Position numbers and translations under genes: made by a program. From Phycisphaerales bacterium UBA2402 (GTDB taxonomy: Bacteria > Planctomycetota > Phycisphaerae > Phycisphaerales > UBA1924): DNA of 11,859 nt. The notes beneath the pieces were generated by a model, which was given only the letters and a program-made list of their open reading frames with translations, did not search any database and had not been told where the DNA came from. The stretch is taken from NCBI GenBank assembly GCA_002343715.1, contig DDSA01000144.1:1-11859 (forward strand). The letters run 5' to 3'. The first letter of the stretch is position 1. Every line of letters starts with the position of its first letter. Positions 1 to 7,428 of this stretch are shown here, in pieces.

Positions 1-77
1 GCGGCGAAGAGCGCGGCGGCGGCGGCAACCCCGGCCCGCAGCACGGGCGATCCCGGTATCATCGAACTGACCTTCAT
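1..77 (-). CDS. Exported protein, N-terminal fragment (signal peptide only)
   Basis: Reading leftwards from the ATG at 77, the frame stays open to the window edge and gives 25 complete codons. The peptide starts MKVSSMIPGSPVLRAG and continues into an Ala/Leu/Phe-rich stretch (VAAAAALFA). That is a Sec signal peptide layout: short basic N-region, then a hydrophobic core. An AGGA (complement of 82-85) lies 4 nt upstream of the ATG, a short but plausible ribosome binding site; a second in-frame ATG at 62 is possible. The mature protein lies outside the window, so its function cannot be stated. The gene is divergent from the hydrolase at 175 and shares the 97-nt region between them. Confidence 0.6.
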   Translation of the reverse strand, partial: MKVSSMIPGSPVLRAGVAAAAALFA

Positions 78-174
78 CGTGTCCTATTGTGGGCCGTAGG
101 CGGCCCGGTGTAAAGCCGCCCCTCACAGGAATAGATACCGACGATTACTCCCCCGGTTCCGGAAATCGCTCCCT
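78..174. promoter_or_regulatory. Divergent intergenic region with two mutually exclusive hairpins
   Basis: This 97-nt stretch separates two divergent genes, so it should carry a promoter for each. Two GC-rich stems share bases. GGGCCG (91-96) pairs with CGGCCC (101-106) around a TAGG loop, and GGCGGC (99-104) pairs with GCCGCC (115-120) around a 10-nt loop. Both cannot form at once. No T-run follows either stem on either strand, so neither looks like a classical intrinsic terminator. A TGTAAA at 109-114 is a weak -10-like match with no convincing -35 box. The hydrolase has only a weak GGAAA (161-165) ahead of its ATG. In DNA this GC-rich, stems of this size can arise by chance. Confidence 0.3.
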
Positions 175-933
175 ATGCACAATGTACTGCCCGTTCTCTG
201 TCTCGTTGCCTGTCTCGCGGTCTTCGCCCTCCCCGCCCGCAGCCTCCCCGCCGTTTCATCCGGCGTGCCCACGGGGTTCATCGACAAGACCATCTCGATC
301 GGGGGAGACACGCTCCGGTATGTCGTGTTCGTCCCGCCGGGCTACGACCCATCGACCCGATGGCCGACGATTGTTTTTCTTCACGGCAAAGGGGAGTGCG
401 GACGCGATGGGGCCAGGCAACTCTCCCAGGGCTTGGGCCGCGCCATCATGCAGAACCGGGAACGCTGGCCCTGCATCGTGCTGTTCCCCCAGAAGCCCGA
501 TCCAGAGAAGCAGTGGAAAGAGTACGACGAGTACGTCATGGGCGCGCTCGCGGCGACCGAACTGGAATACGCGACCGATCCGCGGCGCACCAGCCTGACC
601 GGCCTCTCTCAGGGCGGCCACGGCACCTGGATGTTCGCCGCGAAGCACCCGCAGCGCTGGTCCGCCATCGCCCCCATCTGCGGCTACGGCGATCCCGCGG
701 CGATCGTACCGAACGTGAAGGGCCTTCCCATCCGTTGCTACCACGGGGGCGCCGACGATGTGGTGAAGCCCGAGCAGTCTCGCCGCATCGTCGCGGCACT
801 GCGCGAAGCCGGGGCGGCGGTCGATTACACCGAGTACGAGGGCGTCAACCACAACTCGTGGGACAGGGCCTACGCCGAGCACGACTTGGCTCGGTGGCTG
901 ATTCAAGCCACGGGATCATCCGGCGGTCGATGA
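175..933 (+). CDS. Secreted alpha/beta-hydrolase (predicted peptidase/esterase type)
   Basis: This 252-residue protein looks like a secreted serine hydrolase of the prolyl-oligopeptidase-like 'predicted peptidase' group (COG4099-like), or a related PHB-depolymerase/feruloyl-esterase type. Residues 1 to about 22 are hydrophobic and form a Sec signal peptide, with probable cleavage between residues 21 and 26. The oxyanion-side motif FLHGKGECG lies at 68-76. The nucleophile elbow GLSQGGHG (143-150) gives Ser145, followed by the family-like segment AIAPICGYGDP. The GGADDVVKP segment offers Asp194 or Asp195 as the acid, and GVNHNSWD gives His226. All triad elements are present in order, so an active enzyme is likely. 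The substrate cannot be deduced; a peptide, an acetylated sugar or a polyester are all possible. It is monocistronic, converging on the giant protein gene with 9 nt between stop codons. Confidence 0.85.
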   Translation: MHNVLPVLCLVACLAVFALPARSLPAVSSGVPTGFIDKTISIGGDTLRYVVFVPPGYDPSTRWPTIVFLHGKGECGRDGARQLSQGLGRAIMQNRERWPCIVLFPQKPDPEKQWKEYDEYVMGALAATELEYATDPRRTSLTGLSQGGHGTWMFAAKHPQRWSAIAPICGYGDPAAIVPNVKGLPIRCYHGGADDVVKPEQSRRIVAALREAGAAVDYTEYEGVNHNSWDRAYAEHDLARWLIQATGSSGGR

Positions 934-935
934 GT

Positions 936-949
936 GCGATTGCTATCGC
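936..949. other. Small inverted repeat at convergent stop codons (possible bidirectional terminator)
   Basis: GCGAT (936-940) and ATCGC (945-949) form a perfect 5-bp stem with a TGCT loop. It sits in the 9-nt gap between the hydrolase stop (931-933) and the giant protein stop (943-945), and overlaps the latter. It could act on both transcripts, but it is short and has no strong T-run on either side, so terminator activity is only a suggestion. Confidence 0.2.
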
Positions 950-3900
950 TTGGTCAGAATCGGCCGCGGCGTCATGGTGAGCGTGACGCCCGTTGATGTG
1001 AAGACCATCGATGCCACCCAGTCTTTCTTGCCGGTCATCACGGTCCAACTGGTGAACTGACCGTTGAGCGTCGTCGCGGTGATGAACCGGAGCGTCGCGC
1101 CCGTGTAGGGCGGGTTGCCCAGCGGGGTGATCTGCACCATGCCGTTGAGGTTGGCCGTCGCGGTGGTCAGCTTCCCGAAGACGGTGCCGCTTTGCACATC
1201 GAGAGCCAGCACACCCGCGGCGTTCTGCGTGTAGACCCCCGACACGTTCACCGTCACGAGACCCAGGCTGATGATGCCGCCGTTATTGGTGAGGGTGGCG
1301 ATGCTGTTGCCCGTCGCCCCGGGCAGGAAGGAGAGCGTGCCGGTGTTCACGAGCACCTCGCCCCCGACGATCACAAAGGCCTGCATGAGCGCGCCGTTCA
1401 CCACCTCCACCCGCCCGCCGTTGGTGTTGTGGATGAGCGTGTCCAGCCGCTCGCCCCGCAGATCGGCCCGGATCAGCCCGTTGTTCGTGAGCAGCCCGCC
1501 GCTCGCGACGTTGATCCTGCCGTTGCCGCCCCGCACCGTCACGTTGGGGCCGATCGTGAGGCGCGCGGTCTGGTCCATCGTGATGGACCGCGGCGCGCCC
1601 CCGCCCGCCGGATCGAAGATGATCGTGCCGGCGCTCGTGGTGTCGATGGTGTTGGACTGGTTGACATCCAGCCCAGCGCCCGATGCCGCGAGCCGGATTG
1701 TGCCGTTGAGCGTCAGGCCCGCCGAGACCAGGAGGCGAGCGTCCGGCTGGTCGAGGGTCAGGTCGCCGTTGAGCGTGAGATTGCTGAAGGTGGGGCGTGA
1801 TGCAAGCCCGCCACCCCGGTGGATCAGCCGCGCCCCCTGCGTGATGTTCAGGGTTCCCCGGTCCGTCGCCGAAGCGCTGACCGCCGAGATCGTCCCGCCG
1901 AAGCGGCCCGGTTCGGCGATGATCCATGACCCCGTCGAGTCGTCGAGCGTGTACGATGCGCGGTAGAGGCGGAAGGTGCCGATGAGATGAACCTCGCCCA
2001 TCGCGAGCGGATCGCGGCTGAAGTTCGCCAGGTCGGGGGGAGAGAACTGGCCGCCGAGATTGACCCGACCACCCCGCAGCACCACGGGTTGCAGCAGAGT
2101 CCATCCGGTGGTCGAGCCGCTGCCCGCGAGCGTGAGCGTCTGCGTGGGGAGCACAGTGATCGCCTGACCGATGATGATGCTCGTTCCCGAGAAACTCAGT
2201 GAAGTGCCCGACCCCTCGAACACAAAGGCGCCCACATTGCCGGTGAAGCGGGCCCCGAAGGTGCCGCCGCTGCGCGACCCCACCCGGCCCTGGTTGTTCA
2301 TCGTGATGCTGCTGCCGAAGGTCCAGACGCCCCCATCGGCGATGAGATCGGTGCGGTTGATGAGCGTGGTGGCGGAGAGTCCGACGAAGTTGATGGAGCC
2401 GCCCGTGACGGAGATGCTCGGAGCGATCTCGACCGTCACCGAGCCCGTGGTGCCCGTGTTGATCGTCACGGGCGTGGCGACGGAGGGATCGACGACGATC
2501 CGCCCCGCCGGCGCGCCCGCCAGCGTGCCGCTGCGCAGGGTCAGCACCGAAGAGGCATGGTCGAGGATGATGTCGCCCGAGAGTGTGGTGGCTCCCGAGA
2601 CCGACATCACACCCGGGCCTATGCGCAGCGTGCCGACCAGCGCCGCATTGATGAAGTGCGTGCCCGCGGCGCCGAACCGCGGCTCGAACCCCGGAACGAT
2701 CGTGATCGTGCCGCCCCCCGCGTCGATTGTTGCGGAGAGCGTCGCCGTTGCCAGGTTCCAGATACCTGTTGAAGCATCGAAGGCGAAGGGGACCCCGCCC
2801 GTGTTCAAAGTGCCCGCGAGCGTGAGGGTTCCCGGGTTCGCCCCATCGCGCTGGATCATCCCGAGGGCGGATGGCGCGAACGTGCCCCCCAGGGTGAGCG
2901 ATCCGCCTTCGAGATGCACCGTATCGGTGATCTGCCAACCGCCGAAGAGCGACAGGCTCTGCCCCGCCGAGAGGGTCATCGCCTGGTTGAACTGGTACGA
3001 GGTGCCCCGGAGCGTCAGCCCGCCGCCGCCGGCGCCGAAGGCGAAGCCCCCGACGTTCCCCGCCAGGTTGCCGCTGTTCATCACGAACTCGCCGCCGCCG
3101 GATGCCCGCACCGTGCCGGCGTTCTCCAGGAGAAACGAGGACATCGTCAGCGGGAAGCCCGCACGGTCCCCCTCGATCACACCCTGATTCACCAGGCGCT
3201 GCGTCGAGGTGCCGCCGAGGTTCCCCAGCCCGCCGCGGATCGTGATGCCCGGGCCGACGGTGAGGACCGCGTTGGTTCCCGAGATCGTCAGCGTGCGGGC
3301 CGCGCCGCCCTGCGTTGGATCAAAGACGATCGAGCCGTTGCCGAGGATCGATCGTGTACCCGTGAAGGTCAGCCCCGTGCCCCCGCCCAGGAGCGTGAGG
3401 GTCGCGTTGAGCGTCAGGTCGCCGGCGAAGGTCATCGACCCGCCGGGGCCAAGCCCGATGTTGAAGTTGATGGTGGTGGGGGGGCTAGATTGGAAACTGC
3501 GGAAGACCAGCATCCCCGCCCCGCTGGTGATGATGTTCGTTCCCGTGAGCGTCCCGCCCTGCAGGTAGAGCGGCCCGGTCTGGTCGTTCAGCGTAAGTGT
3601 CTGTGCCGAGACGTCGAGGGCCGTCCGCACGGTGATGATCCCACCGTTCTCAGAGCGGAAGTCGCCCAGCGTCTGCGGTGTCACCGTGCCGTACAGGTCG
3701 ATCAGTCCGCCCGCCGCCCGCAGCACCCCCTCGTTGCGGAAGGCCTGGTAGATTTTGATCGGTTTGCTCGCCGAATCCGCGATGATGGTGCCCTGGTTGC
3801 GGATCAGCCCTCCCGTGCCGTCGGAGAAGTTGAACCCACCCGATCCGCCCCGGATGGTGATCGTCGGGGCGATGGTCAGCGTGCCTCCCGCGGCGTACAG

Positions 3901-6249
3901 GTACGACTCCTGCGAGGTTGTGAAATCGGCAAAGACGATCGTCCCGGTGCCACCCAGCGTCTGCGCGCCCTCGAAACGGAAGGCCGTGCTGTTCGGCGTC
4001 CCTCCGCTGAGCGTGCCCATCGTGACCTGCCCATCGATGGTCAGCCCGTTGCGAACGATCGTGCCCATGCCGCTGGAACCGATGGCGGTCTGGAGCACGA
4101 TCGGTCCGCGCAGCGTCACCCCATCGAACACCGTGGCGGACGAGGTGGGGAACTGCAGCGTGGTTCCCGGGGCCGGAGCAATGGTCCCGCCCCGGACCGT
4201 GGCCTGATAGAGAGAGAACGCGCCGGCCCCTTGGTTGAGCACGAGCATCGCGCCCGTGTTGTCCAACGTGCCGCGGAGGTTGAGCGTGCCTCCGTTGAGG
4301 CGGAGTGTGCCAAGAGCCGCGGTGGTGTACGCCCCCTCGATCCACAGCGATCCGAGTGTCAAGCGCAACTCACCGTCGATGTCCACCAGCCCCAGTGTGT
4401 TATCCACAGACGCCGCGGCGGTGGATTCGTTCACGATGAGGTTGCCCAGCACCCGGACCGTGGTCCCCGCCGCGGGCTTGATCCTGCCGCGGTTGAGCCG
4501 CACGTCGATCCCCGCCCCGAGCGTCGCGTTGATGCCCGCCGCAGTGGTGATCTCGCTGACATCGCCGAAACTCGCCTGCACCGCCGCGTACAGGACACCC
4601 TGACCCGAGACGCCCGCGGCATCAGCGAGCGTGACAGCACCCCGGTAGGTGTCGTGCTGGCCCAACTGCTCACCGAGTTGAAGGGTGCTGTTGAGGGTGA
4701 GGCCGTTTCGGATGACCGTGTCGGAGCCGACGATCGTGTAGACGCCCAGCGTCACACCGTCGAGGATGAGGCCGGCGCCGGCCTTCATCCGCATCGCGGG
4801 TGTCGCGTTGATCGTGCCCCCCAGGATCGTCGAGCCGGTCCAGAAACCGATCGACCCGGTGGCCTCGGACAGGTTGATCGTCGCGCCCTGGTTGTTCAGC
4901 GTGCCCTGAATCCGCAGCAGGCCGTACTGGCCGTTGGTGGCGAAGTCACCCAGGTTTGCCGTGGTGATCGTCCCCTGGATGGAGATCGTGCCGTTCTCGC
5001 CGCGCAGTTGTCCGCGGTTGAAGAACGGGCCGGAGATCGTCAACCCCGCCGCCGCGGGACCGCCCACACGGATCAGCCCTTCGTTGACGACCGATCCCCC
5101 CGCCGGGTCGCCGAGCGAACCGTACGAGGCGTTCATCCAGATCGTCACGCCCGCCCCGATCGTGAGGACGCTCCCCGCGCTGGTGCGCACCGCGCTGTTG
5201 TACAAACGGTACTCGACCGTGCCGGCCCCTCCCAGCGTCTGAGTGCCTGTGAAGTTCAACACCCCGAAGTTGGCGAACGGACTTGGCGCACCGAGCGCGA
5301 AGACTCCGTTGTCCAGCGTCAGACCGTTGCGGATCGTCACCACGTGCTCTTCACTCAGGACGATCTCGCCCGAGAGGGTCACACCGTCGAGCACCGCCGC
5401 CGCGCCGCCGTCATACTCCTGTCCGATCCAGACGTACCCGCCGGCATCGATCCGCGTCGTCTCGATGCGTCCGCCGATCACCGTGGCGCTGACGAGGCGG
5501 ATGTTCCCGTTCGCAAAGCCGCGCAGGCTCAGTGTCTGTCCGGCGTTCTGGATTGTTCCCCGAAGATTGATGCGCCCGTATCCCAGGCAGGTCATGTTCC
5601 CCAGGTCGGCGCCGTTGTACGTGCCCGACAACTCAACAGCGCCATACTCGGATCGGATCGTGCCGGCGTTGGTCCAGCGGCCGCGCATCTCGATCAGATT
5701 CGAGAAGCCGAACCCATCCACGGTCTGGATCAACCCCTGGTTGATCACCGGCCCTCCCGTGTCCGAGCCGATCTGGCCCGCGCCGCGCACTTCGATGTCT
5801 GAACCGATGGTGAGCGTGGTTCCCGCGGCGGACATGATGCGGGTCTGAGAGAGCGCTCCGCTCGACGGGTACATCAGAACCTCGCCGGTTCCTCCCAGCG
5901 TGCCCGTGCCGCTGAAGCGGATGCGTCCGGTGTCGATCCACTGGTCCGTGCCCAGCGAGAGCCGCGCGTTGGTCGTCAGTCCCGCCGCCACCGTCAGTTC
6001 AACGTTTCGGATGCGCACCTGGCGATCGGTGGTGAGCGAGTTGAGCGTGATGTTCTGCGTGATGTCGATCGTCGCCGCGCCGGCGGGGATCACCGCGTCG
6101 TCCGCCGCCACGGGCAGGGCATCGCCGGCCCAGTTGAAGCGGTCGTGGAAGTTCGTGCCCGTGCCCGCCGGGCCGCCATCCCAGACAACGGTTGCGAGGA
6201 GCGTGCGGGATTCAAGAAACTCCAGCAGACGGGGCGAGTCGTTCGACAT
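943..6249 (-). CDS. Giant LEPR-XLL extracellular beta-strand-repeat protein
   Basis: A 1768-residue protein from the ATG at 6249; the frame also allows a TTG at 6255, adding two residues, but the ATG is preferred. LESRTLL at residues 12-18 is the LEPR-XLL signature of planctomycete extracellular proteins, thought to act in export in place of an ordinary signal peptide; no hydrophobic signal helix is visible. A Trp/Gly module follows (WDGG at 23-26, NW at 39-40). From about residue 110 to 1640 the chain is low in Cys and Lys and rich in Gly, Thr, Leu, Ile and Asn, made of short beta strands in about seven blocks, as expected of a long right-handed beta-helix or solenoid. The C-terminal part has the GVYTQ (1671-1675) and following L.G.v.i pattern common at the ends of such proteins. 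No autotransporter barrel, PEP-CTERM or LPXTG anchor is seen. A structural or adhesive surface role is inferred. Confidence 0.85.
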   Translation of the reverse strand: MSNDSPRLLEFLESRTLLATVVWDGGPAGTGTNFHDRFNWAGDALPVAADDAVIPAGAATIDITQNITLNSLTTDRQVRIRNVELTVAAGLTTNARLSLGTDQWIDTGRIRFSGTGTLGGTGEVLMYPSSGALSQTRIMSAAGTTLTIGSDIEVRGAGQIGSDTGGPVINQGLIQTVDGFGFSNLIEMRGRWTNAGTIRSEYGAVELSGTYNGADLGNMTCLGYGRINLRGTIQNAGQTLSLRGFANGNIRLVSATVIGGRIETTRIDAGGYVWIGQEYDGGAAAVLDGVTLSGEIVLSEEHVVTIRNGLTLDNGVFALGAPSPFANFGVLNFTGTQTLGGAGTVEYRLYNSAVRTSAGSVLTIGAGVTIWMNASYGSLGDPAGGSVVNEGLIRVGGPAAAGLTISGPFFNRGQLRGENGTISIQGTITTANLGDFATNGQYGLLRIQGTLNNQGATINLSEATGSIGFWTGSTILGGTINATPAMRMKAGAGLILDGVTLGVYTIVGSDTVIRNGLTLNSTLQLGEQLGQHDTYRGAVTLADAAGVSGQGVLYAAVQASFGDVSEITTAAGINATLGAGIDVRLNRGRIKPAAGTTVRVLGNLIVNESTAAASVDNTLGLVDIDGELRLTLGSLWIEGAYTTAALGTLRLNGGTLNLRGTLDNTGAMLVLNQGAGAFSLYQATVRGGTIAPAPGTTLQFPTSSATVFDGVTLRGPIVLQTAIGSSGMGTIVRNGLTIDGQVTMGTLSGGTPNSTAFRFEGAQTLGGTGTIVFADFTTSQESYLYAAGGTLTIAPTITIRGGSGGFNFSDGTGGLIRNQGTIIADSASKPIKIYQAFRNEGVLRAAGGLIDLYGTVTPQTLGDFRSENGGIITVRTALDVSAQTLTLNDQTGPLYLQGGTLTGTNIITSGAGMLVFRSFQSSPPTTINFNIGLGPGGSMTFAGDLTLNATLTLLGGGTGLTFTGTRSILGNGSIVFDPTQGGAARTLTISGTNAVLTVGPGITIRGGLGNLGGTSTQRLVNQGVIEGDRAGFPLTMSSFLLENAGTVRASGGGEFVMNSGNLAGNVGGFAFGAGGGGLTLRGTSYQFNQAMTLSAGQSLSLFGGWQITDTVHLEGGSLTLGGTFAPSALGMIQRDGANPGTLTLAGTLNTGGVPFAFDASTGIWNLATATLSATIDAGGGTITIVPGFEPRFGAAGTHFINAALVGTLRIGPGVMSVSGATTLSGDIILDHASSVLTLRSGTLAGAPAGRIVVDPSVATPVTINTGTTGSVTVEIAPSISVTGGSINFVGLSATTLINRTDLIADGGVWTFGSSITMNNQGRVGSRSGGTFGARFTGNVGAFVFEGSGTSLSFSGTSIIIGQAITVLPTQTLTLAGSGSTTGWTLLQPVVLRGGRVNLGGQFSPPDLANFSRDPLAMGEVHLIGTFRLYRASYTLDDSTGSWIIAEPGRFGGTISAVSASATDRGTLNITQGARLIHRGGGLASRPTFSNLTLNGDLTLDQPDARLLVSAGLTLNGTIRLAASGAGLDVNQSNTIDTTSAGTIIFDPAGGGAPRSITMDQTARLTIGPNVTVRGGNGRINVASGGLLTNNGLIRADLRGERLDTLIHNTNGGRVEVVNGALMQAFVIVGGEVLVNTGTLSFLPGATGNSIATLTNNGGIISLGLVTVNVSGVYTQNAAGVLALDVQSGTVFGKLTTATANLNGMVQITPLGNPPYTGATLRFITATTLNGQFTSWTVMTGKKDWVASMVFTSTGVTLTMTPRPILTKR
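1336..3369 (-). repeat. Type B protein repeats, two long blocks and one partial in the C-terminal half
   Basis: Two longer blocks of about 265-270 residues lie at about 2563-3369 and 1750-2547. They differ from type A in sharing inserted landmarks: 'G.IVFDP' or 'GRIVVDP' followed by A/P-rTxTI, 'NVGxFxFxxxG..L.F.GTS', 'QAxTLxxxQxL.L.G', 'VxLxGGxxxLGGxFxPxxL' with an FxRD or IQRD segment, 'GxxxLxGT', and 'DxSTGxWxxAxxxx..xTIxA'. A third partial block at about 1336-1677 keeps only the first half (TIIFDPAGGGAPRSITM, LTIGPNVTVRGG, NNGLIRAD). This reads as a second duplication unit derived from type A by insertion, then amplified on its own. Confidence 0.6.
3391..5919 (-). repeat. Type A protein repeats, four blocks in the N-terminal half of the giant protein
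   Basis: Four blocks of roughly 195-205 residues recur at about 5308-5919, 4672-5253, 4030-4635 and 3391-3975. Each shows the same ordered landmarks: FxGTxTLGGxGTV, LTIGxxITIRG, (N/E)QGLI, a second N(A/R/E)G(T/Q/V)(I/L)R, a 'GT(I/V)xxxxLGDF' strand, L(R/N)GTLxNxG, LDGVTLxGxI(V/L)L and (V/I)RNGLTLD. Block 3 (4030-4635) is the most diverged in its first half but keeps RGTLDNTG, FDGVTLRGPIVL and VRNGLTIDG. The repeats are similar at the protein level only; I see no long exact DNA repeats, so the duplications look old and separately diverged. Confidence 0.7.
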
Positions 6250-6350
6250 AGTCAACCGAGTTTGGGGTGAATCACAGAGAGTGCGGTTGCGGGAAAAATA
6301 GAGCCGCGAATGGCGTCAGATCTCGCAGTTAAGTGCGAACAGTCACTCTA

Positions 6351-6394
6351 ACAAGCAGTGCATTGCTCGTCAAGCCAAACTGCAACCTGCTTGT
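6351..6394. promoter_or_regulatory. 8-bp inverted repeat with nested palindrome, possible operator
   Basis: ACAAGCAG (6351-6358) is exactly mirrored by CTGCTTGT (6387-6394) across a 28-nt spacer. Nested at the left arm, AGCA (6354-6357) also pairs with TGCT (6364-6367) around GTGCAT. The site lies mid-way in the only sizeable divergent intergenic region, where a shared regulator could act on both promoters. Its protein partner, if any, is unknown. Confidence 0.3.
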
Positions 6395-6487
6395 GCTCTT
6401 TTCATTTCATCTTCACAGCATCGATTGCGGCTAGAGTTTGGATTGCCGAGTTATCAACCACGTGAGCGGTAACGTTCGCATTCTACC

Positions 6488-6494
6488 GAGGAGA
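6488..6494 (+). promoter_or_regulatory. Ribosome binding site of mscS
   Basis: GAGGAGA lies 10 nt upstream of the ATG at 6505. It is the strongest Shine-Dalgarno match in the window and supports this start for the channel gene. Confidence 0.6.
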
Positions 6495-6504
6495 ACCCAA
6501 ACAC

Positions 6505-7389
6505 ATGCAGGCCGCAGATGTCGCGACGACCACGATCGAGAGCCAGCCCGAACGCAACGCGTTGGAAGTGACCGAGTGGCTGACCGTGACGATGCTCGAA
6601 TGGAGCGGCAAGGTCATGGCCGTGGTCCTCTTGATGATCTTAGCGTGGGTTCTCGGCGCGTGGGCACGCCGGGCCATCGGTCGGCTGCTCGAGCGCCCCA
6701 CCATCGACCGCACGCTCAGCCGATTCCTCGGTAACGCGGCGCGCTGGATCATCTTCGTCATGGCCATCGTGGCCAGCCTGGGATTCTTCGGATTCAACAT
6801 CACCAGCGTGGCCGCTCTGGTCGGCGCGGCGGGCCTGACCATCGGCCTGGCGCTGCAGGGGTCGCTCTCGAACCTCGCCGCGGGGATCATGCTGCTGGTG
6901 CTTCGTCCCTTCAAGATCGGCGACGTGGTGCAGCTGGCGGGTCAGATCGGGAAAGTCGATGATGTTGATCTTTTCAACACCAAGATCGACACGGGGGACA
7001 ACCGCCGGCTGATCCTGCCTAACGGGCAGATCTTCGGCAGCACGATCGAGAATATCACTCACCACCCCTTGCGGCGCTGCGACGTGAATGTCGGCACGGC
7101 CTACGCGGCGGACCTTCGCCAGGCTCGGGCCGCGCTCCGCCGCGCGGGGGAAACCATCGCTAAGCGAGATCCCGCACGCCAGGTGGACGTGGTCCTGCAG
7201 AACCTGGGCACGCACGCCATCGAGTGGACCGTGCGGGTGTGGGTGCCGACCTCGGAGTTCATCGCCTGCCGGGATCAGTTGCTCGAAGCCATCAAGGACA
7301 GCCTCGACGCCGAAGGCATCTCCATCCCCTTCCCGCAGCAGGAAGTCTGGTTCCGAAACTCCCTGGAGAAGCGCGCTACATCACTGTGA
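6505..7389 (+). CDS. mscS: Small-conductance mechanosensitive channel, MscS family
   Basis: This 294-residue inner-membrane channel is expected to open when membrane tension rises and release solutes during osmotic downshock. Its length matches E. coli MscS (286). TM1 is about 36-53 and TM2 about 78-98. The pore helix TM3 (about 100-134) carries GAAGLTIGLALQGSLSNLAAG, nearly identical to the E. coli helix as I recall it. The pore-sealing leucines (E. coli L105 and L109) correspond to L111 and L115, and the kink region to Q118-G119. One difference is Thr112 where E. coli has Ala106, a helix-packing position. The cytoplasmic beta domain shows RPFKIGD (134-140) and LPNGQ (171-175), and the end has the family mark GISIPFPQQ (271-279). 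It has a good GAGGAG site upstream and is probably co-transcribed with murJ, 39 nt downstream. Confidence 0.95.
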   Translation: MQAADVATTTIESQPERNALEVTEWLTVTMLEWSGKVMAVVLLMILAWVLGAWARRAIGRLLERPTIDRTLSRFLGNAARWIIFVMAIVASLGFFGFNITSVAALVGAAGLTIGLALQGSLSNLAAGIMLLVLRPFKIGDVVQLAGQIGKVDDVDLFNTKIDTGDNRRLILPNGQIFGSTIENITHHPLRRCDVNVGTAYAADLRQARAALRRAGETIAKRDPARQVDVVLQNLGTHAIEWTVRVWVPTSEFIACRDQLLEAIKDSLDAEGISIPFPQQEVWFRNSLEKRATSL

Positions 7390-7428
7390 TGCTCAACGGT
7401 TCCCGCTCCCGGCTTCCTACGCTCGGTC

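Larger units (their letters stand above)
6250..6504. promoter_or_regulatory. Divergent intergenic region between the giant protein gene and mscS
   Basis: This is the largest non-coding stretch (255 nt) and is visibly richer in A/T than its surroundings, especially 6330-6460. It must carry the promoters for the giant protein (leftwards) and for mscS-murJ (rightwards). TTCACA (6412-6417) resembles a -35 box and TAGAGT (6432-6437) a -10 box, but they are only 14 nt apart, so I do not call a sigma-70 promoter. No Shine-Dalgarno is visible before the giant protein ATG at 6249. An 8-bp inverted repeat lies at 6351-6394. Confidence 0.45.

Noticed and set aside
175..240. A lipobox-like LVAC at residues 10-13 of the hydrolase.
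   Set aside because: The hydrophobic core continues past the Cys, and only 12 residues with no basic residue precede it, which does not fit a lipoprotein signal; a plain Sec signal fits better.
1283..2938. A 551-codon minus-strand open frame overlapping the giant protein in another frame.
   Set aside because: Composition is His/Arg/Gly-rich with no domain, and the overlapping frame carries the conserved repeat blocks; no sign of a frameshift was found.
2914..5802. A 962-codon open frame on the plus strand opposite the giant protein gene.
   Set aside because: It lies wholly antisense to a gene with clear repeats and a recognisable N-terminus. Its translation is Arg/Asp/Glu/Val/His-rich low-complexity text with no motif, as expected from high-GC DNA where stops are rare.
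943..6249. Possible classification as a type V autotransporter.
   Set aside because: The passenger-like repeats fit, but no C-terminal beta-barrel domain is present; the C-terminus instead matches the GVYTQ-type module of planctomycete surface proteins.
6250..6255. TTG at 6255 as the start of the giant protein.
   Set aside because: An ATG lies two codons downstream at 6249 and keeps the LESRTLL motif at the usual distance; neither has a clear Shine-Dalgarno.
6412..6437. TTCACA and TAGAGT as a sigma-70 promoter for mscS.
   Set aside because: The spacer is only 14 nt and the -10 match is weak.
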